10,060 nt of DNA from Flavobacteriales bacterium UBA2040 (GTDB lineage: Bacteria; Bacteroidota; Bacteroidia; Flavobacteriales_D; Crocinitomicaceae), in contig DDBE01000130.1 in NCBI GenBank assembly GCA_002332715.1, forward strand, positions 1 through 10,060, written 5' to 3'. The notes beneath the pieces are model-generated. The model ran no database searches, was not told the origin of the DNA, and saw nothing but the letters and a program-made list of their open reading frames with translations. This document shows, one piece after another, positions 7,201-10,060 of the stretch. Position 1 is the stretch's first letter, and each line of letters starts with the position of its first letter. Made by a program: the position numbers and the translations under genes.

Positions 7201-7208
7201 TATCTTTG
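7201..7208 (+). promoter_or_regulatory. Candidate -7 promoter element of the aldehyde dehydrogenase gene
   Basis: TATCTTTG matches TAnnTTTG exactly and ends 22 bases before the ATG at 7231, a normal leader distance for this phylum. No good TTTG is seen at the -33 position. It falls in the 81-base gap after the SCO1 gene, consistent with separate transcription. Confidence 0.45.
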
Positions 7209-7230
7209 GTTCCTAGAAAAATATTTGAAA

Positions 7231-8682
7231 ATGGAAAAACTGAGCAATTTCATAAATGGTGAATTTCAAGCACCAAATAATGGGAAATACATCGATAATT
7301 TTGAGCCTTCAACAGGTCAGGTTTATTCATTGATTCCAGATTCGGATGCTTCAGATGTGGAAAAAGCAGTGGAAGCTGCCGAAAAAGCTTTTCCGATTTG
7401 GTCGAATATGACGGCTGAAGAACGTGGTAAAATCATTCAAAAAGTGGCGGATGGTATTGAAAACCGCATGGAGGAATTTGCAAAAGCAGAATCCAAAGAT
7501 AATGGTAAACCAGTTTCGTTAGCAACTCATGTAGACATTCCTAGAGCGGTTTCGAATTTTTCGTTTTTTGCTTCAGCCGTTCGTCATTTTGCGAATGAAT
7601 CGCATTACATGGAAGGTGTTGGGTTTAATTATACGACCCGAAAACCAATCGGAATTGTAGGTTGTATTTCTCCATGGAATTTGCCCTTGTATTTGTTTTC
7701 CTGGAAGATTGCTCCCGCTCTTGCTTCTGGTAATTGTGTGATTGCGAAACCTTCAGAAGTAACACCCTACTCTGCATTTTTATTGGGACAAGTGTGCCAA
7801 GATGCAGGAATGCCTGCAGGAGTTTTAAATATTGTGCACGGACTTGGCGGTGGAGCAGGTGATGCCATTGTAAAACACAAAAAAACCAAGGCGATTTCTT
7901 TTACTGGTGGAACGGCTACTGGTGAATATATAGCACGAACAGCAGCTCCCATGTTTAAGAAACTTTCGCTTGAATTGGGTGGTAAAAATCCAAACATCAT
8001 TTTTGCTGATTGCGATTTTGATGAGATGCTGAAAACAACAATTCGTTCCAGTTTTGCGAATCAAGGGCAAATTTGTCTATGTGGCTCTCGAATTTTTATC
8101 GAAAGACCTATTTATGAGAAATTTAAAGAAGCTTTTGTTGCTAAAGTTTCGAAAACGCGTGTCTCTTTCCCTGAGGATCCGAATGCTCAGATGGGTGCCG
8201 TAGTTTCAAAACCCCATATGGAAAAAGTGCTTTCGTATGTTGAACTAGCCAAAGAAGAAGGCGGAACGGTTTTGACGGGTGGAAAGCAAGTTAATTTGCC
8301 AGCACCTCACGAAAACGGGTATTATTTAGCACCAACTATTATTGAAGGATTGGCGTTCGATTGCAGAACGAATCAAGAAGAAATTTTCGGACCTGTTGTG
8401 ACGATTACCCCTTTCGATACAGAAGAAGAAGTCCTTATGATGGCAAATTCAACACAATACGGGTTGAGCGCAACTGTTTGGACGCAACATTTGCAACGAG
8501 CGCATCGAGTAGCAGACAGTTTGGAAGCTGGAATTGTTTGGATTAACGATTGGTTGGTTCGCGATTTGCGCACTCCTTTTGGCGGTGTTAAAGCTTCTGG
8601 TGTTGGACGCGAAGGTGGATGGGAAGCCCTTCGCTTCTTCACAGAACCGAAAAACATTTTCGTGAAGAGCAAGACCCTTTAA
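7231..8682 (+). CDS. Aldehyde dehydrogenase, 2-aminomuconate / 2-hydroxymuconate semialdehyde dehydrogenase type
   Basis: This is a full-length (483 residues) NAD(P)-dependent aldehyde dehydrogenase of the cytoplasm. Conserved residues are all present: N150 in SPWN (oxyanion hole), K173 in AKPSE, FTGG (224-227) in the Rossmann fold, E248 in LELGGKNP (general base), nucleophile C282 in NQGQICLC, and E384 in EEIFGP. Resemblance is strongest to the ALDH8A1 / muconic-semialdehyde branch: AESKDNGKP, DIPRAVSNFSFFA (102-114), ISPWNLPLYLFSWKIAPA and WLVRDLRTPFGG (441-452). Arginines in the second and fourth segments are the kind that bind the substrate's carboxylate in that branch. The likely reaction is oxidation of 2-aminomuconate semialdehyde (tryptophan/kynurenine catabolism) or a hydroxymuconate analogue; other semialdehydes cannot be excluded. 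I place the start at ATG 7231 (MEKLSNFINGEF); an upstream TTG at 7225 would add only two residues. No other kynurenine-pathway gene is in the window. Confidence 0.93.
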   Translation: MEKLSNFINGEFQAPNNGKYIDNFEPSTGQVYSLIPDSDASDVEKAVEAAEKAFPIWSNMTAEERGKIIQKVADGIENRMEEFAKAESKDNGKPVSLATHVDIPRAVSNFSFFASAVRHFANESHYMEGVGFNYTTRKPIGIVGCISPWNLPLYLFSWKIAPALASGNCVIAKPSEVTPYSAFLLGQVCQDAGMPAGVLNIVHGLGGGAGDAIVKHKKTKAISFTGGTATGEYIARTAAPMFKKLSLELGGKNPNIIFADCDFDEMLKTTIRSSFANQGQICLCGSRIFIERPIYEKFKEAFVAKVSKTRVSFPEDPNAQMGAVVSKPHMEKVLSYVELAKEEGGTVLTGGKQVNLPAPHENGYYLAPTIIEGLAFDCRTNQEEIFGPVVTITPFDTEEEVLMMANSTQYGLSATVWTQHLQRAHRVADSLEAGIVWINDWLVRDLRTPFGGVKASGVGREGGWEALRFFTEPKNIFVKSKTL

Positions 8683-8708
8683 AAACAGTATCAAGGTAAA
8701 AGAAAGTT

Positions 8709-8741
8709 GAGTTTGGGCGAATCGAAATTCACCCAAAACTC
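8709..8741 (-). terminator. Hairpin between convergent genes, probable terminator
   Basis: The arms GAGTTTGGGCGAA (8709-8721) and TTCACCCAAAACTC (8728-8741) pair with one bulged base around the 6-base loop TCGAAA. In - strand RNA every other position pairs, with one G-U; in + strand RNA that position is a C-A mismatch. On the - strand the stem is followed by AACTTTCTTTTACC, moderately T-rich, so it best suits ending the serine protease transcript. It may also serve the aldehyde dehydrogenase gene arriving from the other side. Confidence 0.6.
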
Positions 8742-8760
8742 TGAATTCTAAAAAAATCTG

Positions 8761-10060
8761 TTATTGCTTGATCCATCTCTGGTTCAATTCTCCTTTGTCG
8801 GTAACGATTTTCATCAAGTAAAACGAAGCAGGCAAATCTGTTGTATTCAATTCAACATTGTTTCCTGAAACGGCAACATTCATTACCTCTTTTCCTGTAA
8901 GCGAATATATTTGAATCGATTGTAACTTCAACTCTTTCGATTTGACGTTCAAAGCGTTCGCCCCTGGATTTGGAAAAAGAGTGATTAAATTCTCCAAATT
9001 AATTTCACTGATTCCCAAAGGTGGATAGCAAAACTCTTTGATACTTTCCATTCCGAAATCGGCGTCAGCTTCTAGTAATTGGGCAAGTGTTTCGTTTGTT
9101 GAGTTAAGGGTCAATTTGTAAGATCCATTTCCTCCTGCTCCAGCAGAACATCCCGACAAGCCATCTCCGTACGAATCGCGAATAATCATATCATAGCAAC
9201 CAAAAGCTAAGCATAAATCATAATTTACTGTTCCTTGTGTATTATCTTCGAATGGCCCACCTGAATAAACAGCAATACCCGCAGAATTTCTCACTTCCCA
9301 TGTCGTTTCACTTGCATAGCAATCATAATCTATGGCAAGTAAGGCCGTAAAATCATTTGGGGTGCGGTAAACAGATTTGTTCAAAACGTTGTTTGAAATA
9401 TCCACATCAGCTGCGCCATTTGCAGAAATCACGTTCACTTCAAATGAGGATGAACCAATTGGAACTATAATTGACGGCAAAACGATTAATGCTTGCCCAT
9501 ACGTAGCTAAGTTTCCTGTCCATGTATAATTTTGAAGTATTCCTCCAACAAAGCCGTAAGACAATTGTACTGTCGTTAATGCATTCGTTCCACTATTCAA
9601 GAGTGAAAATTGTGGAGTCGTTATACTATCACAATTGGAAGTTGGAAAACCAGCGAGTGTTGTCAAAGAGGCATCTACTGGGTCATTTCCGATAAAAGGA
9701 TCAACGCCGTCAATAACGGTAGCACCCGTTCCCGCTGAATCTAACCAATCGTGCAAACGTCCACTTGCGGTAGTTGAATTATCCCACGCATAACCAAATC
9801 GTCCGTAAAAGTCTGGTTCGTTGTTGTCGTTAGTTCCGTTGCAAGCTGCAGTTCCACCCGATAAAACGCCAATTAGTCTTTTTTCTTGGTTGAAAAGTGG
9901 TGAACCAGAAGATCCAGGTTCTGTGACCCCAATATCCCAATTGGCAATGCGCCAAGTTCTGTTTTGAGCACTTTGGAAATTAATCGTTTGCTGGCTTAAG
10001 GCTTCGTTTTCTATACTAATTTTCTTAATGTCACCATCTGGATGATGAATCCCAATTCCT
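8761..10060 (-). CDS. Secreted lysyl-endopeptidase-like S1 serine protease with T9SS sorting domain, partial (N-terminus outside window)
   Basis: The frame is open from the window edge to the stop at 8761-8763, giving 432 visible residues. The first part is the second half of a trypsin-fold domain of the lysyl endopeptidase (Achromobacter protease I) type: GIHHPDGDIKKIS (residues 3-15), GVTEPGSSGSPLF (44-56) with nucleophile S51, then RLIGVLSGGTAAC (61-73) and FYGRF..AW (84-92), closing near residue 108. The catalytic His and Asp would lie upstream of the window. Residues about 145-232 look like an Ig/CARDB-type beta domain, and about 245-320 a second beta domain with CYDMIIRDSYGDGLSGC. Residues about 355-432 are a T9SS C-terminal domain (FPNPGANALNVKS ... 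GKEVMNV ... FYLMKIV). The protein should be exported by Sec plus T9SS and cleave extracellular proteins, possibly after lysine. A start at TTG 9756 (331 residues) would cut off the catalytic serine and is wrong. Confidence 0.9.
   Translation of the reverse strand, partial: GIGIHHPDGDIKKISIENEALSQQTINFQSAQNRTWRIANWDIGVTEPGSSGSPLFNQEKRLIGVLSGGTAACNGTNDNNEPDFYGRFGYAWDNSTTASGRLHDWLDSAGTGATVIDGVDPFIGNDPVDASLTTLAGFPTSNCDSITTPQFSLLNSGTNALTTVQLSYGFVGGILQNYTWTGNLATYGQALIVLPSIIVPIGSSSFEVNVISANGAADVDISNNVLNKSVYRTPNDFTALLAIDYDCYASETTWEVRNSAGIAVYSGGPFEDNTQGTVNYDLCLAFGCYDMIIRDSYGDGLSGCSAGAGGNGSYKLTLNSTNETLAQLLEADADFGMESIKEFCYPPLGISEINLENLITLFPNPGANALNVKSKELKLQSIQIYSLTGKEVMNVAVSGNNVELNTTDLPASFYLMKIVTDKGELNQRWIKQ

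Noticed and set aside
7225..7231. TTG start for the aldehyde dehydrogenase
   Set aside because: An ATG lies two codons downstream and gives the family-like N-terminus MEKLSNFINGEF; TTG is less likely.
8761..9756. 331-residue gene starting at TTG 9756
   Set aside because: The frame continues upstream without a stop to the window edge and encodes the serine protease active site, so the TTG is internal.
1..10060. CRISPR array, insertion sequence, tRNA/rRNA, defence or biosynthetic cluster
   Set aside because: No direct-repeat arrays, transposase-like proteins, terminal repeats or structured RNA signatures were seen by eye; all sizeable coding regions have ordinary family assignments.

Overview
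The window looks like a chromosomal segment of a Bacteroidota bacterium, most likely order Flavobacteriales. The grounds are: two secreted proteases with C-terminal type IX secretion (T9SS) sorting domains, low G+C, no clear Shine-Dalgarno sites, and several TAnnTTTG-like boxes of the Bacteroidota sigma factor type upstream of genes. Assignment below order level is not supportable from this sequence.

Layout. Left (1-1035, + strand): the C-terminal end of a family 9 glycosyltransferase (heptosyltransferase type), followed almost directly or with overlap by a UbiA-like polytopic membrane protein. Next (1038-2399, - strand): radA, which converges on the membrane protein with a 2-base gap. Then (- strand): a large secreted M36 (fungalysin) metalloprotease with an inserted PA domain and a T9SS tail (2629-5214), and a cytoplasmic M42 aminopeptidase (5324-6367). 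A divergent intergenic region at 6368-6486 leads into two + strand genes: a SCO1/SenC copper chaperone (6487-7149) and an aldehyde dehydrogenase resembling 2-aminomuconate or 2-hydroxymuconate semialdehyde dehydrogenases (7231-8682). At the right edge (- strand, 8761 to the window end) is the C-terminal part of a secreted serine protease of the lysyl-endopeptidase type, also with a T9SS tail. Its reading frame stays open past the only apparent start (an internal TTG), so it is a partial gene.

How the genes fit together. The two T9SS proteases and the M42 aminopeptidase make a plausible protein-scavenging set: surface or extracellular proteolysis, then intracellular trimming of peptides. The aldehyde dehydrogenase would fit amino-acid (tryptophan/kynurenine) catabolism. 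RadA and SCO1 are housekeeping (recombination; cytochrome oxidase copper insertion). No CRISPR array, mobile element, tRNA, rRNA, or recognisable defence or biosynthetic system was seen. I found no convincing undescribed system; the findings below are modest, specific oddities.
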